This document shows positions 6,207 to 15,800 of a DNA stretch of 20,033 nt, piece by piece (position 1 is the first letter of the stretch; every line of letters begins with the position of its first letter). The notes under the pieces are model-generated. The model was not told the DNA's origin. It made no database searches and saw nothing but the letters and a program-made list of their open reading frames with translations. The stretch is from a virus: positions 1-20,033 of IMG/VR virus record IMGVR_UViG_3300021963_000841; one strand, given 5' to 3'. A program made the position numbers and the translations under genes.

Positions 6207-8888
6207 ATGGCTGCTATCTCACAAAGAACTGTTGGTCTGATTGGTGGGGTATCACAACAGCCTGATTCTTTGATGCTTCCGGGTCAGCTTAGGGAATGTG
6301 ATAACTATTACCCTGATCCAACATTTGGTCTACTCAAAAGGCCAGGCGCACAGTTTGTTCGCCGCATTGAAAATTCACTGTCCGGTGGCAGTTGGTTCTT
6401 CATTTGTAAAGGACTAGACGAAAAACTTCTTCTTCAGATTACCAGCAACGGTTCGGTACGTCTGTGGGATGCTCAAAGCGGCATTCAACAAACCATCAAC
6501 ACCCTTTCTGGTACAGCTACCACCTACGCTAGCCACACGAAGAGTTCTGATCTTGAAGTTCTTCAGATCAATGATTACATCTTTGTGCTTAACCGTGGTG
6601 TCACTGTTCAAGACGTAGCAACCACCTCTGCTGCTCAGAACCCTTTTGGTTATGTAACGCTTACAACTATTGCCTACGATACGACCTATCGCGTGGTGAT
6701 TGATGGTATTGCGTTTAGTTATAACACTCCCACTACCTCTGGCTCCAACCTTAACGCCAACACCATTATTAGTAACCTTGTTAGCACCATCAATGCTAAC
6801 CCAGCTTATGTTGCTACTGGTGTTGCCAACTATATCCACATCCGACGTGCCAATAATGCTGACTTTAGCCTTGAAGCTACTGGTAGTATTTCTGGTACTG
6901 GCCTTGTTGCGTATAAAGGAATCGTAGATGGTGTTCAGGATCTGCCCAGTCAGTTCCTCAATAACTATATCATTAAGGTTGCTGGCAGCTCCGATACCAA
7001 CGGAGATGATTACTACGTTAAGTTTCAAACCAGCAATGGTGGAGCACAGGGCGCTGGTTCCTGGGTGGAAACAATTAAACCAGGGGAAGTTCTGGGTCTG
7101 AATGCCACCACAATGCCCCATGCGCTGATTCGTGAGGCAGACGGTACCTATACCTTCCGTGAACTTAGCGCCTCTGCTGCGGCCTCCTACGTGCTTTCTA
7201 CGACGGTTTCTGGCATTCCCACTGCCATAAGTGTAACTTCCGTTGGAACAGCACGCTGGAACGTTGGTCAAGCCTTTCCCGTTTATGGTGGTACCGGTAA
7301 GAATCTACGTCTTAAGATAACCAGTGTCAATGCTCAAAAGCAGATTACTGGTGTTGAGATTATCAGAGCTGGTCAGGGCTACACAGCCACCAACGTGGTA
7401 ACCAATAACCAAGGCGATAGTTTTACCATCACTTCTGTTACCTCCGCCACCATTTCCGGTAGCACCTGGGCTACTCAGTATTGGTCTCAGCGTACTGTGG
7501 GTGATGTAGACTCCGCTCCAAGCCCCAGTTTTGTTGGAAGTCGTATCTCTGGCATCTCCTTCTTCAAGAACCGCCTGATCTTAATGAGTGAAGAAAACAT
7601 TGTCTGCTCACAGGCAGGTGAATTTCTTTCCTTCTACCCTTCAACGGTTATTACGGTTGTTGATAGTGATCCAATCGACATCTCTGCTGGTTCTACCACA
7701 CGTGTTGAGTTTAGGTATGCGCTCCAACAATCAAATGGTTTGCTGATTTTTGCCGACAACGCACAATACATTCTTCAGACAAGATCCGAAGCATTCTCTC
7801 CGGCTACTGCCGAACTTAACCTGATCTCTAGCTTTAGTCATACCACGGACATCAAACCCCTGGACCTTGGCAGTACAGTCGTTGTTGTGGAGGAAAACGA
7901 AACCTCCATTGCCGTTAATGAGCTGACGATCAACATTGATTCCAACCCACTTAAAAAGGAACTTAGCAAGCTAATTCCGTCTTATATTCCAAATGGAATT
8001 AACCTTGTTACCAATAGCCTCAGTGCTTCCTTGTTTGGGTTTACCTCAGTTCAGGAGCCGAAAACCCTTTATCTCTTCCGGTACTATACTCAAGACCAAG
8101 AACGCTTGATTGCTTCCTGGTTTAAGTGGACATTTCCTGGAAATGTATTGCTTGCTGATTTCCACGAAGATGAAGTCTTTATTGTCATTCAAGCTGACAA
8201 TCAACCAGTGCTTTGTCGGATGGAGTTGTTGACGGAAACTCCTGGTGGTGCTATCTTATTTGAAGACAAGTACGTAGATCTTCGGATGGACTTGTTTGAT
8301 TACAACCCAGCCAAGGCCTATGACGCAGGCAATGACGAAACAAAGATCTTCTTTGATGAAGGCGCTAACATTGCTTCCGCTCAACCTTGTGTCGTAAAGA
8401 TCAGTCCAAACGACAACTCCTTTGTTGAGTATCCAACTCTTCAATACAATGCTGCTGCCCCTGCCGGACAGAAGTATTATGTGACTGTGGATGGCAATCA
8501 AACATCGGAACAATTTGCTCTTGGTTATCAGATCACGTCAACCGCAAGGTTCCCTGGGTTCTATGTTAAAAAAGATAAAATAGCAGATGAATTAAACGTT
8601 CCTGTTGTTCATCGTGTGCGCTTCTATAGCCACGAGTCTGGGCCGTTTGAGGCTTCATTAGATGTCCCAGGTCGTGCTACCTTTAACATTACTCTTCCCC
8701 AGATCACAGCGAACCAAAGCCAAGCAAACGAGGCTCCGATGTTGCGAACTGCGGAAAACATTGTTCCTATCATGGCAAAGGGTAAAGACGTTGACCTTAG
8801 TATTATCTGCAATGCTCCTTTTCCTTTGGCTCTGGTTACAATGACCTGGGAAGGGACTTACAATAACAAAGGAATTAAATCCGTATGA
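6207..8888 (+). CDS. Tail tubular protein B (T7 gp12-like), with an inserted beta domain
   Basis: The 893-residue protein is the tail nozzle. It opens SQRTVGLIGGVSQQPDSLML and continues with QLRECDNYYPDPTFGLLKRPGA-type sequence (about residues 27-48), a family signature. Six copies form the nozzle through which DNA leaves. T7 gp12 is 794 residues, so this is about 100 longer. Part of the excess is residues about 352-411, a Gly-rich beta segment with ITGVEIIRAGQGYTATNVVT that resembles the small G-S-G-Y-T domains found in cyanophage and marine phage structural proteins. The central RISGISFFKNRLILMSEENI (about 447-466) and SRxSFSPATAEL-like stretch follow the family order. It sits directly after gp11 and overlaps the next gene by ATGA, so production is coupled. 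Confidence 0.94.
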   Translation: MAAISQRTVGLIGGVSQQPDSLMLPGQLRECDNYYPDPTFGLLKRPGAQFVRRIENSLSGGSWFFICKGLDEKLLLQITSNGSVRLWDAQSGIQQTINTLSGTATTYASHTKSSDLEVLQINDYIFVLNRGVTVQDVATTSAAQNPFGYVTLTTIAYDTTYRVVIDGIAFSYNTPTTSGSNLNANTIISNLVSTINANPAYVATGVANYIHIRRANNADFSLEATGSISGTGLVAYKGIVDGVQDLPSQFLNNYIIKVAGSSDTNGDDYYVKFQTSNGGAQGAGSWVETIKPGEVLGLNATTMPHALIREADGTYTFRELSASAAASYVLSTTVSGIPTAISVTSVGTARWNVGQAFPVYGGTGKNLRLKITSVNAQKQITGVEIIRAGQGYTATNVVTNNQGDSFTITSVTSATISGSTWATQYWSQRTVGDVDSAPSPSFVGSRISGISFFKNRLILMSEENIVCSQAGEFLSFYPSTVITVVDSDPIDISAGSTTRVEFRYALQQSNGLLIFADNAQYILQTRSEAFSPATAELNLISSFSHTTDIKPLDLGSTVVVVEENETSIAVNELTINIDSNPLKKELSKLIPSYIPNGINLVTNSLSASLFGFTSVQEPKTLYLFRYYTQDQERLIASWFKWTFPGNVLLADFHEDEVFIVIQADNQPVLCRMELLTETPGGAILFEDKYVDLRMDLFDYNPAKAYDAGNDETKIFFDEGANIASAQPCVVKISPNDNSFVEYPTLQYNAAAPAGQKYYVTVDGNQTSEQFALGYQITSTARFPGFYVKKDKIADELNVPVVHRVRFYSHESGPFEASLDVPGRATFNITLPQITANQSQANEAPMLRTAENIVPIMAKGKDVDLSIICNAPFPLALVTMTWEGTYNNKGIKSV

Positions 8889-9355
8889 TCCATAAAATCC
8901 GCCCAGCAACATTTGATGATGCACTCTTTGTTGCTGAGCACCTTCAGGCGGATGATCGGAATGAATTGCTGGGGTGGGGTTATGATCCAATCGTAGCCCT
9001 ACCCAATTCATATCAGCATTCAGACAATCCAATTACCTTTACCATCAAAGATAAAATTTGTGGGATGGCGGGGGTATCCAGAACCGATGCCCAATGCGGA
9101 GCTATCTGGATGTTAACAACAGATTTTCTCCGCCCCTATCCTAAGCTCTTTTTTAAGGAGGCTAAGAAATGGGTCGATCAACAAACCTCCTATACCATGC
9201 TTCATAACATAGCAGATCCAAGAAACAGAATGCACATGAAACTGTTGCATTTACTTGGATTCAAGAAACTTTGTTATGTCAGTGTTGGTCCACAGAACCT
9301 TACCTACGTTGAATTTGCTAAACTAACGTCATGTGTCTCCCAGCCGCCGCAGTAG
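8885..9355 (+). CDS. gp13-like protein with a GNAT-type fold (DUF2833-like)
   Basis: This 156-residue protein corresponds to T7 gp13 (138 aa), which affects assembly of the internal core but is not always retained in the virion. The C-terminal half has the family pattern: AIWMLTTDFLRPYPKLFFKE (about residues 75-94), then LHNIADPRNRMHMKLLHLLG (about 106-125) with F126 next, which is the second half of a GNAT acetyltransferase fold. The usual acetyl-CoA loop (Q/R-x-x-G-x-G/A) is not clear, so catalysis is doubtful. It starts with ATGA overlap to the tail nozzle gene and ends 25 bases inside the next gene. Its position between gp12 and gp14 supports the call. Confidence 0.82.
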   Translation: MIHKIRPATFDDALFVAEHLQADDRNELLGWGYDPIVALPNSYQHSDNPITFTIKDKICGMAGVSRTDAQCGAIWMLTTDFLRPYPKLFFKEAKKWVDQQTSYTMLHNIADPRNRMHMKLLHLLGFKKLCYVSVGPQNLTYVEFAKLTSCVSQPPQ

Positions 9356-10113
9356 CGATTGGCCAATTTGTACTCGGTGCTGTTTCTTCTATTGCTCAGT
9401 ACCAACAAGAACAGGCCGCAGCAACTTACGAAGAACAACTTCGACAACAGGATTATCAAGTCCGCCAACGTCAGGCGGAGTATGAATACGGAATCCAGCG
9501 CCAGCAGTACGAAGCCAGTCAGAAAGCTTACAATGATCGCATTGAAGCCAACCGTGCTGCTGCGGATCGCGGGTATCGTCGTGAGCAAATGCTTCTTGCT
9601 GAAAAGAAAGCAGAAGCAGCTCAACGCGCTCAAGATCTCTTTATTGAAAAGATCCAATCACAGGGTACGGTACTGTCTTCTGGTAGAACAGGCAAGTCTA
9701 TTGCTTTGTTAACCTCCGATGCAGAACGTGAGTATGGTAGAGACTTGGCTAACCTTGGTACCAACCTCGGCTATGCTTCTCAAAGCTATAACCTGAATGT
9801 TCAGGACATCTATTCCGAAGCAGAAAGTCAGAACAACATTGCGGCAAGTCAGCGGATGTTTGAACCTACTAAGGCATATGTACAACCTCCTGCTGCTGTA
9901 ATGCGTCCCAGTGGCGTTGGACTGGCTCTTGGCATTGGCCAGGCCGCTCTTGGTGCTGCTGGTACTTACGGAGCCCTTAAGGCGCCTTCTGGTGGCAATC
10001 TGGGAGGCTCTGCATTCCGTATGGACACAGCAGATACTCTTGGAGAAGCGGGCCGTAATCTTTCAAGCAATCCTCTAAAGACAAGTCTTTCATCCTTTAG
10101 GATCGGAGGTTAA
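9331..10113 (+). CDS. Internal virion protein B (T7 gp14-like)
   Basis: The 260-residue protein begins MCLPAAAVAIGQFVLGAVSS, with the Met-Cys start and hydrophobic first 20 residues characteristic of gp14-like proteins (T7 gp14 starts MCWAAA). This fixes the start at 9331 even though it overlaps the previous gene by 25 bases. Residues about 20-110 are Gln/Glu/Arg/Ala-rich and would form a long coiled coil. The centre has GTVLSSGRTGKSIALLTSDAER (about 112-133), a conserved gp14-type motif. A second hydrophobic, Gly/Ala-rich segment lies at about 192-213. In T7, gp14 is part of the internal core, ejected into the outer membrane as the first section of the DNA conduit; the hydrophobic segments fit. 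T7 gp14 is 196 residues. No clear Shine-Dalgarno precedes the ATG. Confidence 0.88.
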   Translation: MCLPAAAVAIGQFVLGAVSSIAQYQQEQAAATYEEQLRQQDYQVRQRQAEYEYGIQRQQYEASQKAYNDRIEANRAAADRGYRREQMLLAEKKAEAAQRAQDLFIEKIQSQGTVLSSGRTGKSIALLTSDAEREYGRDLANLGTNLGYASQSYNLNVQDIYSEAESQNNIAASQRMFEPTKAYVQPPAAVMRPSGVGLALGIGQAALGAAGTYGALKAPSGGNLGGSAFRMDTADTLGEAGRNLSSNPLKTSLSSFRIGG

Positions 10114-10122
10114 TTATTAACA

Positions 10123-12738
10123 ATGGCAATCTATCAATCCAAAGGTCGGAGGGTCCAGCTTGAAGGCACTGAAGTAAAGCGTGGGTTTAATCCGCAACAA
10201 GTTTACGATAACTCTCAACGTCTCGGTGAAGCTTACCGCGAGGTTGCTCAAACCTACCGTGAAGGTAATCAAGTTTATCTCAATCAACTGGAACAGGTTG
10301 GGAGAGATCTTAAGATTCAAAATGAACAAAACCTGGAGGCGCTGTCTACTTTTAGTGATACGCTTTCCAAGTTTGTCATTGACAAGCAGACCAAGTACAA
10401 CGAAGATCAAAAGAATCTTGGTATCGCAGACATCCTGAATGGTGACCTGCGTCTCAACCAAAATCTTTATCAACAGTATTCTGACAAAAAGAAAGTTCTG
10501 GAAACAGCTAACGATGCCCAGATGCAAGTTGTTAGTGAGTTTCGCCAGGTAGACCCTGCTTTTGCAGAAAGTGTTTACCAGCAGTCTCCTGCGGTTAAAG
10601 GTTGGCGGGCTTATGGTCAAGCTATTGGCAAGACGCAATCGGCTGTCTCTCAGGCTGAATCCTTTTTGGATAACTTCCTGAAAAGTGATGAGCCGATTGA
10701 GGTTCCTGTTAATGGAAAGATCGAACGGTTTACTCCTCGACAAACCCGCACACCAGAACAGCTTAATGCTGCTTGGAACGTTGGTATGCAGAAGTTCATT
10801 GAAGCTTCTGGTCTGAACCAAATCAATCCTGTTATCCTTGCTGAACACGCTTCCCCCATTATGATGCGTGTTCGTGCCGAACTTCTCGGCAATCGGATGC
10901 GGGAAATCATCAAGACTCGTGAAGCCAACGAACGGGAAGATCTTCGGACTTCTCTTTTCACGGCTGCCAGTCTTATGTCCAAAGATCCTGCTGTAGCTCA
11001 GAACAACATCAGCGAACTTAATAAGCGTCTGATTGAACTGAACGGCATGGATCGTAAGGCAGGGAACGATGAGACCCATGACATGATGAAAAATGTCATT
11101 CGTACTCTTACCTCCAAAGATCCTCGTGGTGCTGATGCACTGTTTACTGCCTACAAAGGTACACTGATCAATCCAGAAAACCCGACGCTGGGCACCTGGG
11201 GTGATCGGTATGAGATGACCGACATCAGTGAGTTCATTTCACAGACAGGCAAGGCGCAACAAGCAGAGCTAGAAACTGCAGCAAAGTCTGAAGCTGATGG
11301 TATCCTGAAGGTCTTCTACGCGAAGCCAAATGCTCAGACGTACAATGAAGCCAACGCTTTGCTTGAAAAGCTTCAGTCTAAGTATCCAAAGATTGCAGCA
11401 GAGGCTCTGGCTGAATTAACCAGCAAAGGTCCCAACTGGAATCCTGGTCGGGAAGAAGACCTTCTTGCTACTGTTAAAAGTCCTGCTGAACTTCAAGCCT
11501 TACGTGCTGCTGGTTACATCTCTGATGCAGCCTATCAACGTGGTACTCAAAAGTTTGGTGAAGCTGCGGACTTCAAGAAACTTCTTCCTAGTGAATCTGA
11601 AGTCGATAATCAAGTTCGCGGTAGATTGCGTGAATTGCTTAAGGATCAAGTAGGCACCGATGAAGGCTTTGCTCAAAAGTCAGCCTTTACTGTGACTGGT
11701 ATTCGTGGTTTGGCAATGGCGACTGTCTTGCAAAAGATTAGCACCGGTCAAATTACCGATCCTCTTCAAGCGCAAAAAGTTCTTAACGATACAATTACCC
11801 AACTAATTCCAGAGTTCTTTTCTACCAAGAAAGTTGGAAATGTTACTGTTCCTGTTTTCTATGCTGCCCCCAAAAATAATCGGGTGGCTCAATCGAGCAT
11901 GGGAACTCCTAACAAGCTTTCCAATGGTCAGACTGGTCTCAATCTGATTAACGTTGCCTTGAGTCGTGTTCCCGCCATTACCTCCTCTACAAAGGATGTT
12001 CTGTTGGATGTGGATCGGTTCCAGGTAGCAGTAGATACGATGAGGAACGGTGGACAACCTCCGTCTGATGTGGCCTTCCTGGCTAAGACAGCTGGTGTGT
12101 CCGTGCCTGAATTGCTGCGGCAACAGGCTAGCCCCGACAAGTTGAACATTCCTTTTGATGTCAACGAACTTGGTCAAGGAGCCGCTACCTATCAACAGAA
12201 TCGTCTTCTTAGTCCTCGCATTGCAGAAGCCCTTGCAAATCCCAGGATTGTTGGGACGCAACGTAGGCAACTGACTGCCGAGTTAAATCGCCTTCGTAAC
12301 CGTCAAGCAACACCGACTATCACTGGTCCGGTTGATGTGCCCAGGTTTAGACAAGCCATCTTTGGAAAGGAATCTGGTGGGCGTTATGATGCCGTTAATC
12401 CTGATTCTGGAGCCCTTGGTATTGGCCAAGTCATGCCTGAAAACGTAGGCCCTTGGACCCTTCGGTACTATGGTCGTAGACTGACTCCTCAAGAATACTT
12501 AAAAGATACTCAAGCACAGGACGCAGTGGTCAATGGTCACTTATCCTATTTGATCCAACAACAACTGCTGGCTGGCTATGCCCCTGAACTTGCAATTCGC
12601 AGGGCTGCTTCTATTTGGTATTCTGGTCGAGCAAACCTTTATAATGATTCAAAGAAACAGTTCTACAATGGTCGGGAATACCCCTCCATCCGTGACTATA
12701 CTTTGGACATTCTTGATCGTTACAGCAAAGCGCAATAA
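10123..12738 (+). CDS. Internal virion protein (T7 gp15-like) with C-terminal lytic transglycosylase domain
   Basis: This 871-residue protein holds the gp15 position (T7 gp15, 747 aa) and is mostly helical, as expected for a core protein ejected into the periplasm. Residues from about 740 form a soluble lytic transglycosylase/lysozyme-like domain: FGKESGG with probable catalytic E750, then GALGIGQVMP (763-772) and a later AIRRAASIWYSG-type helix containing the substrate groove Tyr. Such domains cut the glycan strand of peptidoglycan to let the DNA tunnel through. In T7 this domain is at the N-terminus of gp16 instead; phiKMV gp36 has a C-terminal muralytic domain in an internal virion protein. 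A strong GGAGG (10105-10109) lies 13 bases before the ATG. The stop codon lies within the first arm of a terminator. Confidence 0.87.
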   Translation: MAIYQSKGRRVQLEGTEVKRGFNPQQVYDNSQRLGEAYREVAQTYREGNQVYLNQLEQVGRDLKIQNEQNLEALSTFSDTLSKFVIDKQTKYNEDQKNLGIADILNGDLRLNQNLYQQYSDKKKVLETANDAQMQVVSEFRQVDPAFAESVYQQSPAVKGWRAYGQAIGKTQSAVSQAESFLDNFLKSDEPIEVPVNGKIERFTPRQTRTPEQLNAAWNVGMQKFIEASGLNQINPVILAEHASPIMMRVRAELLGNRMREIIKTREANEREDLRTSLFTAASLMSKDPAVAQNNISELNKRLIELNGMDRKAGNDETHDMMKNVIRTLTSKDPRGADALFTAYKGTLINPENPTLGTWGDRYEMTDISEFISQTGKAQQAELETAAKSEADGILKVFYAKPNAQTYNEANALLEKLQSKYPKIAAEALAELTSKGPNWNPGREEDLLATVKSPAELQALRAAGYISDAAYQRGTQKFGEAADFKKLLPSESEVDNQVRGRLRELLKDQVGTDEGFAQKSAFTVTGIRGLAMATVLQKISTGQITDPLQAQKVLNDTITQLIPEFFSTKKVGNVTVPVFYAAPKNNRVAQSSMGTPNKLSNGQTGLNLINVALSRVPAITSSTKDVLLDVDRFQVAVDTMRNGGQPPSDVAFLAKTAGVSVPELLRQQASPDKLNIPFDVNELGQGAATYQQNRLLSPRIAEALANPRIVGTQRRQLTAELNRLRNRQATPTITGPVDVPRFRQAIFGKESGGRYDAVNPDSGALGIGQVMPENVGPWTLRYYGRRLTPQEYLKDTQAQDAVVNGHLSYLIQQQLLAGYAPELAIRRAASIWYSGRANLYNDSKKQFYNGREYPSIRDYTLDILDRYSKAQ

Positions 12739-12781
12739 GACCCTTTCTCTGCGGAGATGGGGTCTTCCCCCTTTTTTCTTT
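12737..12781 (+). terminator. Intrinsic terminator between gp15- and gp16-like genes
   Basis: AAGACCC (12737-12743) pairs with GGGTCTT (12760-12766), and the interior folds into TCTC-TGCG-GAGA (12746-12757) with a UNCG tetraloop, giving a long nearly continuous hairpin. It is followed by CCCCCTTTTTTCTTTT. The left arm begins within the TAA of the gp15-like gene. Confidence 0.8.
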
Positions 12782-12793
12782 TCTCTGCGGAGA
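12744..12793 (+). repeat. Paired 14-base direct repeat, each copy a UNCG hairpin
   Basis: TTTCTCTGCGGAGA occurs at 12744-12757 and again at 12780-12793. Each copy can fold as TCTC-TGCG-GAGA. The first is the tip of the terminator hairpin, the second lies just before the gp16-like start. Confidence 0.85.
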
Positions 12794-12802
12794 CCTTACT
12801 AA
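12780..12802 (+). promoter_or_regulatory. Ribosome binding site enclosed in a small hairpin
   Basis: The Shine-Dalgarno GGAGA (12789-12793) is nine bases before the ATG at 12803. The same bases form the right arm of the hairpin TCTC-TGCG-GAGA (12782-12793), so ribosome access to the gp16-like message would compete with folding. The stem is only four base pairs, but a cUNCGg loop is unusually stable. Confidence 0.5.
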
Positions 12803-15800
12803 ATGGCTGATATTGAAGCTTTCCGTCCAGTTGACCTTGAGAAGCTGGAAGCTCTTCAAAACCAAGCATTAAGCAACAAGAACAAACAAAAACAGCTGGA
12901 AGCTCAGGCAAAACAACGCCAACAGGCAGCTGATGTTCAACCCCAACAAGCTCCTCCTCAACCCACCCCTCCTGTTCAGCAACCCCAACAAATCTTCCAA
13001 AGCCTGATGCCTCAGATGCAGCCCGGTCAGTTGGATGCTGTTGGTAAGTATATTGAACAAAACGTCAACATCCCTCTTCTTGACTTCATTGATAACATTT
13101 CTGGAGACAAGAAAAGCGCAGAAACCATTGCCAAGGAACGACAGCAGCTGCGGACAAAGCGCGGTCAAGAACTGAAAGCAACCGAAAAGGCTGTTGAACA
13201 GCAGTTCTACTCTAACCAAGCGTCTGCTGCTGGTGCTGAAGTTATCCGTGCTGGTGTTGGCGCCATTGCTAAACCTATTGAGGGTGTGGCCGATGTTGGT
13301 TACCAATGGTATCTAAACAATACTGTTAACAAAGGTAAAAAGCCTTCAGACGAAGGGTATGTTCGCGCATATACCGAACTGACAAAAGCACCTAAAACAG
13401 AAGTAGGTCTTGCTGGTGAGAAGCTTCTTAGCTTTATTCTTCTGGCTCGTGCCCTGCGTAATGTGCCTGGAGCCAAGCTTGGGGCCAAACCTATTCCTGC
13501 TGATGTAAAGGGCATTGCTCGTGTTGGAGCCAAAGCCAGCCGTCTTGTTCAAGAAGGCCTGGTCCCTGGTATGGTTGCTGACTTCTTCCTTACGGATGCC
13601 AAAGATGGCAACATGTCTGAGGTGGTCAAAGGTCTTGTACCCGCAGCTTACCGTGATTCCCTTGTGTTTGGACTATCCACCGATAAGTATGGAGATCCAT
13701 TCCTAAATCGCGTTAAGAGCCTTGGAGAAGGCGCTGTAATGAACCCCATCTTCAATGGTGGTATAGATGCACTCGTTAAGGGTTACAGGGCCGCTAGAGC
13801 CGCTCTGAAAGGTGGTGCTGATCCTGACACAGCTATTAAGACTGGTCTGGATACCATGGCCGATGCGTCTGATGAAAACATCAAAGAAGCAGCCAGAAAC
13901 TCCAAAGCTGAAACCGACAATACCGTTAAGGTAAGGGCTCAGGAATTGGAGGAACTGGATGAGCAAGAGTTTGAACTTGGGCGTAAGCTTAATCAAGCCA
14001 CAGATCCAGAAGAGATTCAACAGCTTGAACTTGAGCTTAATGATCTTAATTACAAGCGGGATGACATCCTGACCGACATCGACAACGAGTTAGATCCTGC
14101 TACTCAAAAGCTACCATTTGAGAACACCCGTACTATCAATGCGGATGACATCAATAACGTAGCTCGTGACCAGATCAACCTTGAAGAAGGATTCCCTGGT
14201 ATTGGTCGAGTAAGTATTCATGGTGCGTCTGGTTCTGTTATGACGGAATCTGCCATCAAGAGTGCTGGCATTAAGGATGGTGCTCGTAAGATGCTCAACC
14301 GCTATGAGAAGGACGTGGATGTTCTGCGTATTTCCAAGGAAAGCGGCATGAGCGTTGGTAAGGTTCTTGACAATGCGGCTCGTATCTATCAAGATTTCCT
14401 TGATGGTATGCGTCCATATGATGAGATCTTTACTGGTGATGAAGGGGAACTTGTCAAGCGTTTGCTTGGTCAGTCTGGTGAACTTGTTGTTGGTACCAAG
14501 CGGGGAACCCTAGGTGCCACCAACGAAACTCTGATTGCCGCCAAAGCTATCATTGCTGACTGGTCTAATGATCTTTATAAGCTAGCCCAGCTGGCAGAGG
14601 ATGCCGATACCAGCCAAGTAGCAGGCTTTAACTATTACGAACGATTGATTGATCGTTACGTTGGTTTGCTTGAGTTCTATAAAACTGGCACTCAATTCTT
14701 TGGTGGATCTCTCAATAGCTTGAAGCTTAGCATCACTCCTAACATGGATGCACGCGAAACTGCTCAGCTGATGTCCAGCTTTGAAAGCGAAGAAATTCCT
14801 GTTACCCTGGCTCGCCTTCGTAAGTTCGCTAAGGATGCCAAAGATGCCTATCGTCGTGGCGATGCTGAGGGCCTTGAAAAGCTTCGTACCCTGACTAGGG
14901 CTATGGTTTTGTCTGGTGGTGATCCGGCTAAAGCCATTAGCTTTGGCCAGACTGCCCGTGACATTTGGGGTTCGGTTCAAACCCGTAACTTCTACAACTC
15001 CATCCTGTCTGGTGCCAAGACTATCTTCCGTAATGGTGGTACCGTCTATCGTCTTGTTGAAGGCCCTACTAGCATTGCTATGCGTGGGTTCTTCTCCGGT
15101 GATGATGCTACGTTGCGGGCGGGATTAGCTGGTTATAAGGCAATCCTTGGTAGTGCCTCTGAAGCCTTTAAAGTGGCTAGCAGGACTATTCGTACTGGTA
15201 TTCCGATTCAGGCAACCCCTAACCGGATTATGCAACAGACGGAAACGCTTGCCAAGTTGCAAACCCTTGAAACTGTTGCTGAAACTCCTACCCAGCAACG
15301 GATGGTTGGTTACCTTAAATTCCATTACCGCTTTGCAGAAGCTCTGGCTATTCCTGAGCGACTCATGATGGGTATGGATGATTACTTTAAAACCATCCTT
15401 GCTCGCCAACGGATTGATGAGCTGGCTACCTATCAGGCTTACAAGGAAGATCCTACCAACTGGAAGCGTAATCTTACCACGTATCTTGATCAATACAAGA
15501 ACTCTATCGACCCTAACACTGGGGTAATTAAGAGTAAAGCCATTGCTGAGTATGCAGACATTGGCACCTTCCAAAGTGATCCATGGGAGAATGCTAGCAA
15601 GCTTGCTGGATTCATTGATTCCATACCCCTTGGTAAAGCTCTGATTCCGTTTATTCGTACTCCTGCTAACATCATTAGTTATCAGTTTGAACACCTGCCT
15701 TTGACTGCTCGGTTTTCTAGGAACTACCAGTCTGCCATGAAGTCTGGTGATCCACTTCTGATTGCAGAATATGAAGGTCGCCAAGCTATCGGAGTGATGG

